DNA of 64,000 nt from Bacteroidales bacterium (GTDB lineage: Bacteria > Bacteroidota > Bacteroidia > Bacteroidales > UBA932): NCBI GenBank assembly GCA_011620605.1, contig WOYW01000014.1, positions 62,001 to 126,000 of the forward strand, read 5' to 3'. The position numbers and the translations under genes are program-made. The notes beneath the pieces are model-generated. The model saw only the letters and a program-made list of their open reading frames with translations. It was not told the origin of the DNA and ran no database searches. This document shows positions 7,804-17,034 of the stretch, piece after piece. Each line of letters starts with the position of its first letter. The stretch's first letter is position 1.

Positions 7804-9052
7804 GCTCCAGTAAACGCTGTACGGCTTCTTCCTGAGGGATCCCCCGCATGACGGGGGTTTTTCCTTTATACAGGGTTATCTTCCCGTTGCCTTCCCCTAC
7901 GTAACCGTACTGGGCATCAGCCATTTCCCCGGGTCCGTTTACTATACATCCCATAATGGCAATGGTGCAGCCTTTCAGGTGCGCGGTAGCTTCTTTTACG
8001 GCACGGACTGTTTCTTCCAGGTTGAATTTTGTGCGTCCGCAACCGGGACAGGAAATGTATTCGGGTTTGGTAAAAACGCAGCGGGTTGCCTGCAGTAGAT
8101 CCATGCAAAAATCCTTAAGTTCTTCTTCCATGGCAAATGGAGCGTGCACAAAAGGCATGGGCAGTGTTTTCCAGTTCGTAGTACCGTCCAGCAGGCCGGG
8201 AGCCCACTTATAACAGGCACTGACTATAAGTTCGTCCCAGGTTTCTGCCCGGCTTTCTTCCTTCACGGAAAGAAACAGTTTACCAAAACGGATCTCTTCT
8301 TCCGGAGCTTCGGTAAGCGAAACACGGAATGTATCTCCTATGCCTTCCCTGAGCAATGTAATGATGCCTGCCGCAGATTTCAATCGTCCCTGGCGGTCGC
8401 TGCCCGATTCGGTAACGCCCAGGTGGACCGGATAACTCATTCCGGCATCTTCCATGCGGGCTGCCAGCATGCGGTTGGACTGCACCATGATGCGGGTGTT
8501 GCTGGATTTAAGGGAGACCACCACATCCTGAAAATGCAGTTCCCGGCACAAAGACAGGTATTCCATGGCGGCCTGACACATCCCCTCGGGAGAATTTCCG
8601 TATTTTTCCAGAATATGGGGCGGCAGGGAACCGTGATTTACCCCTATGCGCAGACACGTTTTGTTTTCCCGGCATATTTCAAACAATTGGATCAGCAATT
8701 CCTTAATACGGGAGCGGTCACGCGAGAAATTGCCCGGATTGATACGCACTTTTTCCGCTACCCGGGCAGCTTCCATGGCTGTGGAAGCCGAAAAATGCAC
8801 ATCGGCAACCAGGGGAACGTCAATGCCTTTGGCACGAAGATGCTCTTTAATGAGAGCCAGGGCTTTTACCTGAGGCGACCCCTGCGTGGTAAGACGGATC
8901 AATTGCGCTCCTTCACGGGCCACCCGTTCACACTGGGCCAGAGAGGCTTCAATATCCAGAGTATCTGTATTGCACATGGTTTGTACAGAAACGGGATTTC
9001 CGCCTCCTATGGCAAGTTTGCCGGCAAGAACGGTATGTGTTTTCATGGTCAC
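7781..9052 (-). CDS. ispG: 4-hydroxy-3-methylbut-2-enyl-diphosphate synthase, compact form
   Basis: IspG reductively opens methylerythritol cyclodiphosphate to HMBPP in the MEP isoprenoid pathway, using a 4Fe-4S cluster. The N-terminal TIM barrel is clear (VSVQTMCNTD, VRINPGNF, LRIGVNHGS, RVSLTEAP). Cluster ligands are Cys335, Cys338 and Cys369 with Glu376 (ISCPGCGR, MGCIVNGPGE). The protein has 423 residues, whereas Bacteroidota IspG proteins are normally about 600 because of an extra domain between the barrel and the reductase module. Here only about 80 residues (252-332) fill that place, and a smaller insert after NPGN is also absent. The start codon overlaps the stop of the upstream barrel gene (ATGA), so it is the last gene of the recQ run. 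Confidence 0.95.
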   Translation of the reverse strand: MTMKTHTVLAGKLAIGGGNPVSVQTMCNTDTLDIEASLAQCERVAREGAQLIRLTTQGSPQVKALALIKEHLRAKGIDVPLVADVHFSASTAMEAARVAEKVRINPGNFSRDRSRIKELLIQLFEICRENKTCLRIGVNHGSLPPHILEKYGNSPEGMCQAAMEYLSLCRELHFQDVVVSLKSSNTRIMVQSNRMLAARMEDAGMSYPVHLGVTESGSDRQGRLKSAAGIITLLREGIGDTFRVSLTEAPEEEIRFGKLFLSVKEESRAETWDELIVSACYKWAPGLLDGTTNWKTLPMPFVHAPFAMEEELKDFCMDLLQATRCVFTKPEYISCPGCGRTKFNLEETVRAVKEATAHLKGCTIAIMGCIVNGPGEMADAQYGYVGEGNGKITLYKGKTPVMRGIPQEEAVQRLLELIESQQK

Positions 9053-9717
9053 AAATGTATAAAGACGCCCAGTGTGAAGAGCAATTGATTGGGATATCCA
9101 TAGGTGTAATACTCGTTGCTGTACAATGCGGGGTTCTCAATCATGGAAAGTGAATAGAGGTAATTTGCCTCTATATGGAATTCAACAGGGTGGAACACCA
9201 GGGCCAGTCCGGCTCCGGCCTGGATGCCGTAATCAATATATATATGGTTGCAATCAAATACGACTTCCTGCCCCCCGGGATACTCCGGGCTAACATCCAC
9301 GGCACTCATCCGGTAACTGCCAAAACAGCCCAGGTTGATAAGGATCCTCATTTTCCAGAAATCTATGTGGAATTGAGAGGTCAGTGGAATGCGGATCACT
9401 TCGTAGACCCGTTTAAGATCGGGGGTTTCGTATCCCTGCTGTGTATAGGTCAGACCTGTCTGCAACCCGAAATAGGGCATGGTGCCCCAAAGGTCATGGT
9501 AATAGGTATAGAGCAGGGATGCATTCATAAAGGACGGTACCGAACTTTGCTTCCTGTTCGGGTTGAAATGTACTCCGTTGATGGCGTATCCTCCCCGGAT
9601 CCCTATCATGTGCTGTTTTTCGGGAAGAGTCTGCCCAGCCAGGACAGGGCCGGAGAGCAGCATGATCAGCAGGATCAGGGTTTTAGCGTTTCCGCGCCGG
9701 TACAGTAAGTGTAACAT
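9049..9717 (-). CDS. Small outer-membrane beta-barrel protein
   Basis: A 222-residue protein with an N-terminal hydrophobic leader (about 12-27, ending VLAGQ) followed by alternating beta strands rich in Tyr, Gly and hydrophobic residues, such as GIRGGYAINGVHF and YFGLQTGLTYTQQGYET. This pattern resembles the PorT/OMP_b-brl barrels common in Bacteroidota. The C-terminus ends FTLGVFIHL, an amphipathic last strand. Its start lies inside the end of the Ig-like lipoprotein gene (35-base overlap) and its stop overlaps the ispG start. The function is not evident; a structural or transport role in the outer membrane is inferred from the barrel pattern only. Confidence 0.7.
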   Translation of the reverse strand: MLHLLYRRGNAKTLILLIMLLSGPVLAGQTLPEKQHMIGIRGGYAINGVHFNPNRKQSSVPSFMNASLLYTYYHDLWGTMPYFGLQTGLTYTQQGYETPDLKRVYEVIRIPLTSQFHIDFWKMRILINLGCFGSYRMSAVDVSPEYPGGQEVVFDCNHIYIDYGIQAGAGLALVFHPVEFHIEANYLYSLSMIENPALYSNEYYTYGYPNQLLFTLGVFIHL

Positions 9718-11566
9718 TCTGATTGATTACTTGTTCAATATCCATGGTTTGGGTCAGTTCCATCTTTTCGGCAAGTTCCAGCAAACTGCCTCCCGCGGGC
9801 AACCGGAACATACGGACCTTTTCGGCCTGTCTTCCCAGGGTGACGTTTCCCGTATCCCACAGTCCGTTCCCGTTCATGTCCCCGGTAATGCGTATGGCAT
9901 ATTTACCGGCTTTCAGATAGGGGATCACTACAGTGGTATCTTTTTTTACGTAGTGAGTTCTGAGTACCTGTGTGCGGCCTTCATTCATCAAATCGATGAT
10001 CACCGGCGAGAATACGTTTTCTACATTCAGGGTAAGGGATCCGAAATCATCGGACAAAAGCGTCTTAAATGCGGTCATCAGGGAATCGTTTTTGTATCCG
10101 TTGATATCGGTAAATACATCAGTCGGTATCAGGTATCTGTATTGTGTCCCTTCCATATAACTACCTGGAAAGACATGATACAGACACAGATCCAGGGAAT
10201 CCCGCGTTACGGAAAAAGCAACCGGGACCGTATCTTCCTGTGGTGTTATACGTGTGAGCTGCGTAAGTGTGAAATCGGGATCAGCGGGCAGATCATTGAA
10301 TTTAACGCCAAATCCTTCATTCATAACAATCTGGGGATCAACGTCAACTTTCAGTTTCATACTTTCCCTTTCGGGCTTCACAGACGGCGGGGCTTGTTGT
10401 CTTTCACCGCGTCTGGCCAGATTGTTCATGTTGTCCTGAGCCTGATCCCCTTCTTTTTCTTCACTGAACGGAGCAAAACGAAGGGTATCGGTTCGGGGCA
10501 TAAGCATATTCAGGGAATCATCCGTAGCCATATAGCTCAGGTGCAGGACTACCGTATCCGGAACGGCAGGAGAGGCAAGCCACCAGATGAGGCTGTCGCG
10601 GTAATAATTGTGCTGACGAATGATCTCTGTGGAATCCATACCCGGAATGACGGCTTTGATAATTTGGGGATTCGGGGCCCCGAATTTCAGTTCCAGGGCC
10701 CTGGGACGTACCCTTTTATAACTGCGCAGGTATTGCCGGGAACTGGCTTCTTTAAAAAGGAAAACATTTCCTTCCACAGGACGGCGCAACAGACCGGCCG
10801 TATCTTTTGCAAAATAAGGTTGTATCTCCGGAGCATAAGTAAACATGGTTTTTCGCGGCCTGATGCTATCATTGATGAATCCTACCAGTTCCCCGCTTGT
10901 GGGATCGTACCGGTAATTGTTGTTTTCATCCGTGATGGCAAACAGTGAATACAGGGTATCCTTGAGATTGCGCAAAACAAAATACCCGTAAGGATCGGTA
11001 CGTGTAGCGGCTACAGGCAACGAACTTACAAGGGAAGTATCCGAGGGGTTGATATGAAGCAATACGGTGGCGTTATCAACAGGCAAAAGGGTAGAGGCAT
11101 CAACAACCAGTCCCGAATACATCAGGGAATCTACACGGTCCCCGGTTGAAAAGCTGAGTGCGAACACGGGAAAGGGATTGCCTTCGTTGTTATCCTGTAT
11201 GGCATTCCCAAAATAGAGACTGTACGTTGTATTTGGAAGGAGTTCCTCTTCCAGCTGCACGACCACTCCTTTTCCTTTTGTACGTACTACGGGATTCTTT
11301 CCCGGAGGGGGAGAAAGCATAATGTTTTTGTTGGGATCCACTAATTTAACGTATTCGTTGAATTGCAATTCCACCTGTTTTATTTTAGTGCTGACTCCGG
11401 TCTGGTTCACATCGGGCAGGGTAGCCGTCAGTTGCGGAGGAAGCGAATCCACGGGTCCTCCGGAAGGAGAGGCCGTTGTATTGGCGCAACTCTGAGGAAG
11501 AACCAAAGATGCCGCAAACAAAATTACAGCCACCGGCAGAATGCTTTTTTTTATGATCTTTTTCAT
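9683..11566 (-). CDS. Ig-like domain lipoprotein of Bacteroidota
   Basis: A 627-residue predicted lipoprotein: the leader ends LPQSC with Cys27 as the lipid site, followed by the SGGPVDSLPPQL stretch typical of a widespread Bacteroidota lipoprotein with an SbsA-type Ig-like (Big_5) domain. That domain covers about residues 45-150 (QVELQFNEYV, NTTYSLYFG, ALSFSTGD). A carboxypeptidase-regulatory-like fold may follow (GLVVDASTLLPVDNATV). The rest is beta-rich with a final KAGKYAIRITGDMNGNGLWDTG unit. It is probably exposed on the periplasmic or outer face. It starts three bases after the rel stop codon and overlaps the barrel gene downstream, so these are cotranscribed. The precise role is unknown. 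Confidence 0.75.
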   Translation of the reverse strand: MKKIIKKSILPVAVILFAASLVLPQSCANTTASPSGGPVDSLPPQLTATLPDVNQTGVSTKIKQVELQFNEYVKLVDPNKNIMLSPPPGKNPVVRTKGKGVVVQLEEELLPNTTYSLYFGNAIQDNNEGNPFPVFALSFSTGDRVDSLMYSGLVVDASTLLPVDNATVLLHINPSDTSLVSSLPVAATRTDPYGYFVLRNLKDTLYSLFAITDENNNYRYDPTSGELVGFINDSIRPRKTMFTYAPEIQPYFAKDTAGLLRRPVEGNVFLFKEASSRQYLRSYKRVRPRALELKFGAPNPQIIKAVIPGMDSTEIIRQHNYYRDSLIWWLASPAVPDTVVLHLSYMATDDSLNMLMPRTDTLRFAPFSEEKEGDQAQDNMNNLARRGERQQAPPSVKPERESMKLKVDVDPQIVMNEGFGVKFNDLPADPDFTLTQLTRITPQEDTVPVAFSVTRDSLDLCLYHVFPGSYMEGTQYRYLIPTDVFTDINGYKNDSLMTAFKTLLSDDFGSLTLNVENVFSPVIIDLMNEGRTQVLRTHYVKKDTTVVIPYLKAGKYAIRITGDMNGNGLWDTGNVTLGRQAEKVRMFRLPAGGSLLELAEKMELTQTMDIEQVINQNVTLTVPARKR

Positions 11567-11569
11567 GGA

Positions 11570-13717
11570 TTATTCCGGTTTTACCGTTTCAATGCCTTTG
11601 ATCTTTCTCAATTGTTCAACAAGGTTGTCCAGATCTGTTTCTTTCTGGACGTATACTTCCAGTTCCCCGTCAAATATATTGTCGTGAGCAATAAGTTGAA
11701 AACTACGAATATTGACACATAATGTCAACGAAACTGTATAAGTGATCTCGTGTATAATTCCCATTCGGTCCTGTCCCCTGAGGTTCAGTTTTGTCAATGT
11801 GGAAGGAAGGTGTTGTTTTTTCCATACCACATTCACCGTGGCATTGTCGTTGCGGTGCAATCTTTTCAGAGCTTCTATACGAGGACAACTTACCGAATGT
11901 ATGTAAAGATCACGTGTCTTCCTGTCAATAAAGCCAATTAGTTTGTCATCCTTTGTGGGACGGCAACATGGAGCAAAATGGAACGCATTGAAATCTTTTC
12001 TTCGTTTCCAGTCAGGGGATGGTATCCAGGTTACGAATTTTCGTGAAGGAGTTCCTTTCAGCAACACATCACGCAATCCGGAAAGATCCAGCATCCCGGC
12101 ACCTATACGTCCAAAAAGTTCCTCCCGGGATCCTATACTGTATGCAGCCAGTAATTTGTTCATCAGACGGGTATTGGGCTTGATGCCGAATTCCGCCAGC
12201 CTTTTGTTCAAAAGGTTCCTGCCTTCCTGTATATGGTCGAGACCCCGTTTTTTCAATGCTTCCAGGATCATGTTGCGGGCTTTGGATGTGGTAACGCTTC
12301 CCAGCCATTCTATCATCACCCGGGATCCCTGTGTAGTGATGATTTCTACCTGATCTCCTCCGCGCAGCGGTGTGGAAAGAAGCACCAGCTTTTCGTTGAT
12401 CTTTGCAGCCAGCGCATGATTTCCCACCTGGGAATGGATGTAGTAGGCAAAATCAAGGGCAGTAGCTCCTTTTGGCAACATCCGTATCTCTCCTTTAGGT
12501 GTGAAAACATACAATACCGAGATCAGGTTCCCGGGCTGGAAATTGTCAAAGAACTCCAGGCTTTCGGTGTCTTTTTTCTCCAGGGTTTCACGTACCCGCG
12601 AAAGCCATCTTTCCATACCGCTTATCTCGGGTGTTATGCCTTTGTATTTCCAGTGGGCAGCCACCCCCTGCTCGGCAATGTCGTCCATACGTTTACTGCG
12701 TATCTGGACTTCCAGCCACTTCCCAGAAGGCGTTAAAAAAGTGGAGTGCAATGCCTCGTACCCGGTCTCTTTAGGTTGCAAAAGCCAGTTACGCCGGCGT
12801 ACGGGATAAGGTTCCCAATGCCTGTTCAGCAGCCTCTCAATGTGATAACATATCCTGCGTTCTTCTTCTATGTTTGTTTCCTTTGGCCGAAAAACGATAC
12901 GCAGGGCAAAGAGGTCAAACACCTCTTCAAAGGGAACATTCCTTTTTCTCATCTTGGACCAGATGGAATAAGGTGTTTTGATACGTGTGGAAACGGTAAA
13001 ATTCAGGCCTTCTCCGGCAAGGATTTCCTTTATAGGTTCCAGAAAAGTTTGGGTGATCTCGGTTCCCTGTCTCCCCATTTCTGCTTTTACTTTATCCTCA
13101 ATTTCCCGGTATTCGGCAGGCAGGGCATATTTCATCCAGATATTCTCTATCTCGGATTTGATGGAATACAATCCCATCTGGTGGGCCAGGGGAGCAAACA
13201 CGTACATGGATTCCCCCAGGTTGCGGGCCCGTTTCTCCACCGGAAGTTCCTCCAGGTTCCTGAGGTTATGAAGCCTGTCTGCCAGTTTGATAAGCAAAAC
13301 ACGGACGTCCTGGTTGACAGTCAGAAGCATCTGTTTGAAGGTTTCCTCCTGCGTCTTGTTCTGCGCGGCAAAAACGCGCTCCATCTTGCCGAGTCCTTCC
13401 ACCAGCTCTCCGACTTTTTCTCCGAACATCCCGGCAATCTCTTCTTTGCTGTAGTCGGTATCGGTAAAAATGTGATGAAGTAAAGCCGTAACGATGGATT
13501 TATAACCCAGTCCGATTTCATCTACCACTATCCGGGCCACGTCAATGCTGTGCATGATTATGGGATCGCCCGATATGCGCTTCTGGTTTTTATGCGCTTC
13601 CTTGGCAAACTGGTACGCTTTGATCACCAGATCACATTCGTCCTGGCCTGCACAACGTTTGAGGGCAGATAGCCTTAGCGGTTCAAAATGTTGATCTATA
13701 AGGTCAGGTGTTTTCAA
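11570..13717 (-). CDS. rel: RelA/SpoT-family (p)ppGpp synthetase with a degenerate hydrolase motif
   Basis: A long RSH protein of 715 residues that makes the stringent-response alarmone (p)ppGpp. Order: HD hydrolase region (about 30-190), synthetase domain (about 225-345, with RIKTPYSIWSKM, DLFALRIVF and WLEVQIRS), TGS domain (about 395-455, VFTPKGEIRMLPKGATALDF), helical linker and C-terminal ACT domain. The catalytic HDxxED motif reads HHIFTD (residues 81-86): the metal-binding Asp becomes His and the Glu becomes Thr. The first His (MHSIDV) and the LADRLHN motif remain. Hydrolysis is therefore probably lost and the enzyme should act as a synthetase, like E. coli RelA. It lies 12 bases after the flavodiiron gene, within the recQ run. 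Confidence 0.93.
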   Translation of the reverse strand: MKTPDLIDQHFEPLRLSALKRCAGQDECDLVIKAYQFAKEAHKNQKRISGDPIIMHSIDVARIVVDEIGLGYKSIVTALLHHIFTDTDYSKEEIAGMFGEKVGELVEGLGKMERVFAAQNKTQEETFKQMLLTVNQDVRVLLIKLADRLHNLRNLEELPVEKRARNLGESMYVFAPLAHQMGLYSIKSEIENIWMKYALPAEYREIEDKVKAEMGRQGTEITQTFLEPIKEILAGEGLNFTVSTRIKTPYSIWSKMRKRNVPFEEVFDLFALRIVFRPKETNIEEERRICYHIERLLNRHWEPYPVRRRNWLLQPKETGYEALHSTFLTPSGKWLEVQIRSKRMDDIAEQGVAAHWKYKGITPEISGMERWLSRVRETLEKKDTESLEFFDNFQPGNLISVLYVFTPKGEIRMLPKGATALDFAYYIHSQVGNHALAAKINEKLVLLSTPLRGGDQVEIITTQGSRVMIEWLGSVTTSKARNMILEALKKRGLDHIQEGRNLLNKRLAEFGIKPNTRLMNKLLAAYSIGSREELFGRIGAGMLDLSGLRDVLLKGTPSRKFVTWIPSPDWKRRKDFNAFHFAPCCRPTKDDKLIGFIDRKTRDLYIHSVSCPRIEALKRLHRNDNATVNVVWKKQHLPSTLTKLNLRGQDRMGIIHEITYTVSLTLCVNIRSFQLIAHDNIFDGELEVYVQKETDLDNLVEQLRKIKGIETVKPE

Positions 13718-13729
13718 ACAAACAATAAT

Positions 13730-14926
13730 TTATAACGTAGAGGCAAATGCGGCGATCGGGTCGTTCAGGCTTTCCAGGGCTTTGGCCGAAGGATTCCCCG
13801 GAAGTTCCGTTCCGGGATGCTGTACTATCCATTTATGCTTTTCGGACATATTCTGGGCAAAAAGACGTAAATTCTTCAGCCCTCCGCCACTCCACGAGTA
13901 TCCTCCAAACAGAAAAGCTTTTTTATTGCCCGGTTGCATGATCTCGATCTCATGACATAGATGGTGCATATTGGGATGCATACCGGTGTTGTAGGAACAG
14001 GATCCCAAAACGATCCCGTTGTATTTCCATATCTCCTTTAAGATGAAAGAAGGATGCGTGTTGGATACATTGAATACACGTATGTTCCGGATCCCGTTGA
14101 CGGCCAGTTGCCTGGCTATGTGATCCGCCGTTTTTTCAGTATGGCCGTACATAGAGGCATAGGCCAGCACTACGCCGGTATCTCCTTTATTGGCAGCCCA
14201 CCGGCTGTACCAGTCAAATACTACGGAGGGCCGTGTGCGCCATACAGGTCCGTGAACCGGGCATATGATCTTAATGGGCAGGGAAGCGGCTTTTTGAAGG
14301 GCTTTTTCAACCTGTGCCGAGAAACGTCCTATGATATTGGTATAATACCGGAGCATTTCATCTTTGTAATAATCCAGGTTGATCTCATCGTCAAAGATCC
14401 CGCCGTCCAGCGTCCCGAAAGTGCCGAACGCATCTTGCGAGAACAGGATATTTTCCGTGGTACAGTATGCCATCATGGATTCCGGCCAGTGTACCATGGG
14501 TGTCATGACAAATTGCAGGTTGTGATGTCCCAGTTCCAGGGTATCACCCTCTTTGACTTCCCGGATCCTGTTTTTTTCAAGTTCCGGAAAATAAATTTCC
14601 AGCAGTTTGATGGCCTTTGCGTTGGTAACCACCGTAGATGAAGAATAACGCAGCAGCATTTCACCTATCATGCCGGCATGGTCCGGTTCCATGTGCAGGA
14701 TCACCAGGTAATCCAGATCCCTTCCGTCCAGTATCCCGGCCACTTCTTCCATATAGGAACGATCGCTGCCATATTCAATGGTGTCCAGGAGAGCGGTTTT
14801 GGTGTCTTTGATAATATAAGAATTGTATGAGATCCCGAAGGGGAGAGGCCAGTTGCTTTCGAATAACAGTTTGTGCCTGTCGTTTGTGCCAATAAAATGA
14901 AGGGTTTCCAGAATTTTTGCTGTCAT
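13730..14926 (-). CDS. A-type flavodiiron protein (FprA family)
   Basis: A 398-residue flavodiiron protein that reduces O2 or NO to harmless products in anaerobes, taking electrons from rubredoxin or a similar donor. The metallo-beta-lactamase-like domain carries the di-iron ligands His78, Glu80, Asp82 and His83 (HMEPDH), His146, Asp165 and His225 (PVHGP). A flavodoxin domain follows (about 250-390; YASMYGHTEKTAD is the FMN phosphate loop). No rubredoxin domain is fused. It sits two bases after ligA and twelve before rel. Placement of an oxygen-defence enzyme with DNA repair genes (recQ, ligA) and the stringent-response synthetase suggests a shared stress theme, but that is inference. Confidence 0.94.
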   Translation of the reverse strand: MTAKILETLHFIGTNDRHKLLFESNWPLPFGISYNSYIIKDTKTALLDTIEYGSDRSYMEEVAGILDGRDLDYLVILHMEPDHAGMIGEMLLRYSSSTVVTNAKAIKLLEIYFPELEKNRIREVKEGDTLELGHHNLQFVMTPMVHWPESMMAYCTTENILFSQDAFGTFGTLDGGIFDDEINLDYYKDEMLRYYTNIIGRFSAQVEKALQKAASLPIKIICPVHGPVWRTRPSVVFDWYSRWAANKGDTGVVLAYASMYGHTEKTADHIARQLAVNGIRNIRVFNVSNTHPSFILKEIWKYNGIVLGSCSYNTGMHPNMHHLCHEIEIMQPGNKKAFLFGGYSWSGGGLKNLRLFAQNMSEKHKWIVQHPGTELPGNPSAKALESLNDPIAAFASTL

Positions 14927-14928
14927 GA

Positions 14929-17007
14929 TCAGAATAAGGTTGTTTGTTGTTCCGCTTCAAAAACTGTGCCTTCGGGAGGGATTTCTCCTGTGAGCCGCAG
15001 AAAGTCAGCTTCGTTGATTACGGGAATATTGAGTTTTGTCGCTTTTTGTAGTTTGGCCGGTCCCGGTTTTTCCCCGGCAAGCAGGTAATCCACCTGTCCC
15101 GAGATTGCCGAGATGACTTTTCCTCCGTGGGATTCGATCAGCTTTTTCATCTCTTCGCGGGAGTGGGAAAAATTGCCCGAGATGACCAGCTGCTTTCCCC
15201 CGAGTTTATCGGAAACGCGTGCCGATTCGTCCGCGCTCTGACTGAATGGCAGTCCTGCCGCGCGAAGTCTCTCCAGCATGATGAGGATCCGCTGGTCTCT
15301 GAAATATTGGATGATGGATGACGAAATTTTTTCTCCGATCTCGGGCGCCTGTGTCAGTTCTTCTTCCGGTGCGTTGCGCAGGTTGTCCAGCGATCCGAAG
15401 TGGGATGCCAGGTATTTGGCCGTGGTTTCTCCCACGTAGGGGATCCCTATGGCGTACAGGAAACGGTGGAACGGTACGGAGCGCGAGGCCTCAATACTTT
15501 TTAATAAATTTTCGGTGGATCTGTCACCCCAATTGTCCAGGGATCTCAGAACATCCGGGTTTAAATCGTACAGGTCCGACGGGTCTTTGACCATTCCCTT
15601 GCTGTACAATTGTTCCACAAGTGCTTCCCCGCCAAGTATGTTCATGGCTTTACGGCTCATGAAATGTTCTATCCTCCCTTTGATCTGCGGGGGACAGCCC
15701 CAGCGGTTGGGGCAAAAATGTTTGGCTTCTTCCGGATCCCTTTCCAAAAGAGTCCCGCACTCGGGACAGTGTGTAATGTAGCGGAAGGGTACGGTGTCTT
15801 CCGGTCTGGCTTCCAGGTCCACACCAACCACCTTGGGGATGATCTCTCCGCCTTTTTCCACAAATACCGTATCGCCCAACCGGATATCGTGCAAAGCGAT
15901 CTGATCTGCATTGTGCAGGGAGGCTCGTTTAACGGTAGTTCCCGATAATAGCACAGGCTGAAGGTTGGCCACAGGAGTCACGGCACCCGTGCGTCCCACC
16001 TGGAAATCCACGGACAAAAGTCTGGTGGCGGCCTGCTGCGCCTTGAATTTGTATGCGGTTGCCCAACGGGGGCTTTTGGCGGTCATTCCCAGGGAACGTT
16101 GCAGGGAGAAGTCATTGACCTTGATCACCACACCGTCGGTAGCTACGCGCAAACCGGTTCGTTCCGTATCCCAGTGATCCAGGAATTCATTGATCTGGTC
16201 CAGATCCCGGCATAATTTCCGGTGTTTTGATATGGGAAAGCCCCATTGCAGGGCCGCTTCCATGGCCTGCCAATGGGTGTCTATCCCGGGTATGTCGGCT
16301 ATCAGGTGGTACAGGAAACAATCCAGGGAGCGACGTTCCACTTCATCGGCCGAAAGTAATTTCAGCGTCCCGGCAGCAGCGTTGCGGGGATTGGCAAACG
16401 GGGTTTCCCCGTTTTCTTCTTTCAGGGCGTTCAATTCCCTGAAACTGCTGAAAGGCATGAGTATTTCCCCGCGAATTTCAAATTCATGGGGCCAGGGAAT
16501 CTGGCCCGATGATACAGGAGACAGCTGTGTGGGTATGGATTTTATGCGTTCTACATTGCGCGTTACGTCGTCTCCAACGGTACCGTCACCACGAGTTAGA
16601 GCCCTGAAGAGTTGCCCGTTTTTGTAGGTCAGACAAATAGCGGTTCCGTCAAATTTGAGCTCACATACGTATTCCACATCCCGGTCCGTTGTTTTGGCTA
16701 TCCTGTTGTGAAATTCGGCCAAAGCTTCCCGGCTGTAGGTATTGCTTAAGGAAAGCATGGGGTTTTTGTGAGGATACTGACGAAAAGCCCTGCTTTCCGT
16801 GGAAATGTCACTGCCAACGGTTTGGGTAGGGGAATCTTCTGTGATCAGGTGGGGGAACATCCGCTCCAGGGTATTGAGTTCCTGCAGGAGCATATCGAAT
16901 TCGAAATCGGAGATCGCGGGTGCATTCAGCACATAATATTTCTTATTGTGCTCATTGATAGCGTTTTTCAACTCGCTGACCCGGATGGCGGCCTGACTTC
17001 GGTTCAT
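14929..17007 (-). CDS. ligA: NAD-dependent DNA ligase
   Basis: A full-length bacterial DNA ligase of 692 residues, which seals nicks in replication and repair. The adenylation domain has the active-site lysine in ELKFDG (Lys118). The OB domain follows (about 320-405), then a Cys4 zinc finger with Cys414, Cys417, Cys432 and Cys438, helix-hairpin-helix repeats (about 450-590), and a C-terminal BRCT domain from about 610 (LGGKQLVISGNFS). All family modules are present and the length is normal. It starts 27 bases after recQ and ends two bases before the flavodiiron gene. Confidence 0.97.
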   Translation of the reverse strand: MNRSQAAIRVSELKNAINEHNKKYYVLNAPAISDFEFDMLLQELNTLERMFPHLITEDSPTQTVGSDISTESRAFRQYPHKNPMLSLSNTYSREALAEFHNRIAKTTDRDVEYVCELKFDGTAICLTYKNGQLFRALTRGDGTVGDDVTRNVERIKSIPTQLSPVSSGQIPWPHEFEIRGEILMPFSSFRELNALKEENGETPFANPRNAAAGTLKLLSADEVERRSLDCFLYHLIADIPGIDTHWQAMEAALQWGFPISKHRKLCRDLDQINEFLDHWDTERTGLRVATDGVVIKVNDFSLQRSLGMTAKSPRWATAYKFKAQQAATRLLSVDFQVGRTGAVTPVANLQPVLLSGTTVKRASLHNADQIALHDIRLGDTVFVEKGGEIIPKVVGVDLEARPEDTVPFRYITHCPECGTLLERDPEEAKHFCPNRWGCPPQIKGRIEHFMSRKAMNILGGEALVEQLYSKGMVKDPSDLYDLNPDVLRSLDNWGDRSTENLLKSIEASRSVPFHRFLYAIGIPYVGETTAKYLASHFGSLDNLRNAPEEELTQAPEIGEKISSSIIQYFRDQRILIMLERLRAAGLPFSQSADESARVSDKLGGKQLVISGNFSHSREEMKKLIESHGGKVISAISGQVDYLLAGEKPGPAKLQKATKLNIPVINEADFLRLTGEIPPEGTVFEAEQQTTLF

Positions 17008-17034
17008 GCGGTAAAGATACTAAGTATATCTGAA

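Noticed and set aside
8144-9088. 314-codon plus-strand open frame opposite ispG
   Set aside because: ispG has all catalytic residues on the minus strand; the opposite frame has no motif.
9563-10948. 461-codon plus-strand open frame opposite the Ig-like lipoprotein gene
   Set aside because: Shadow of a well-supported minus-strand gene; composition is low in recognisable motifs.
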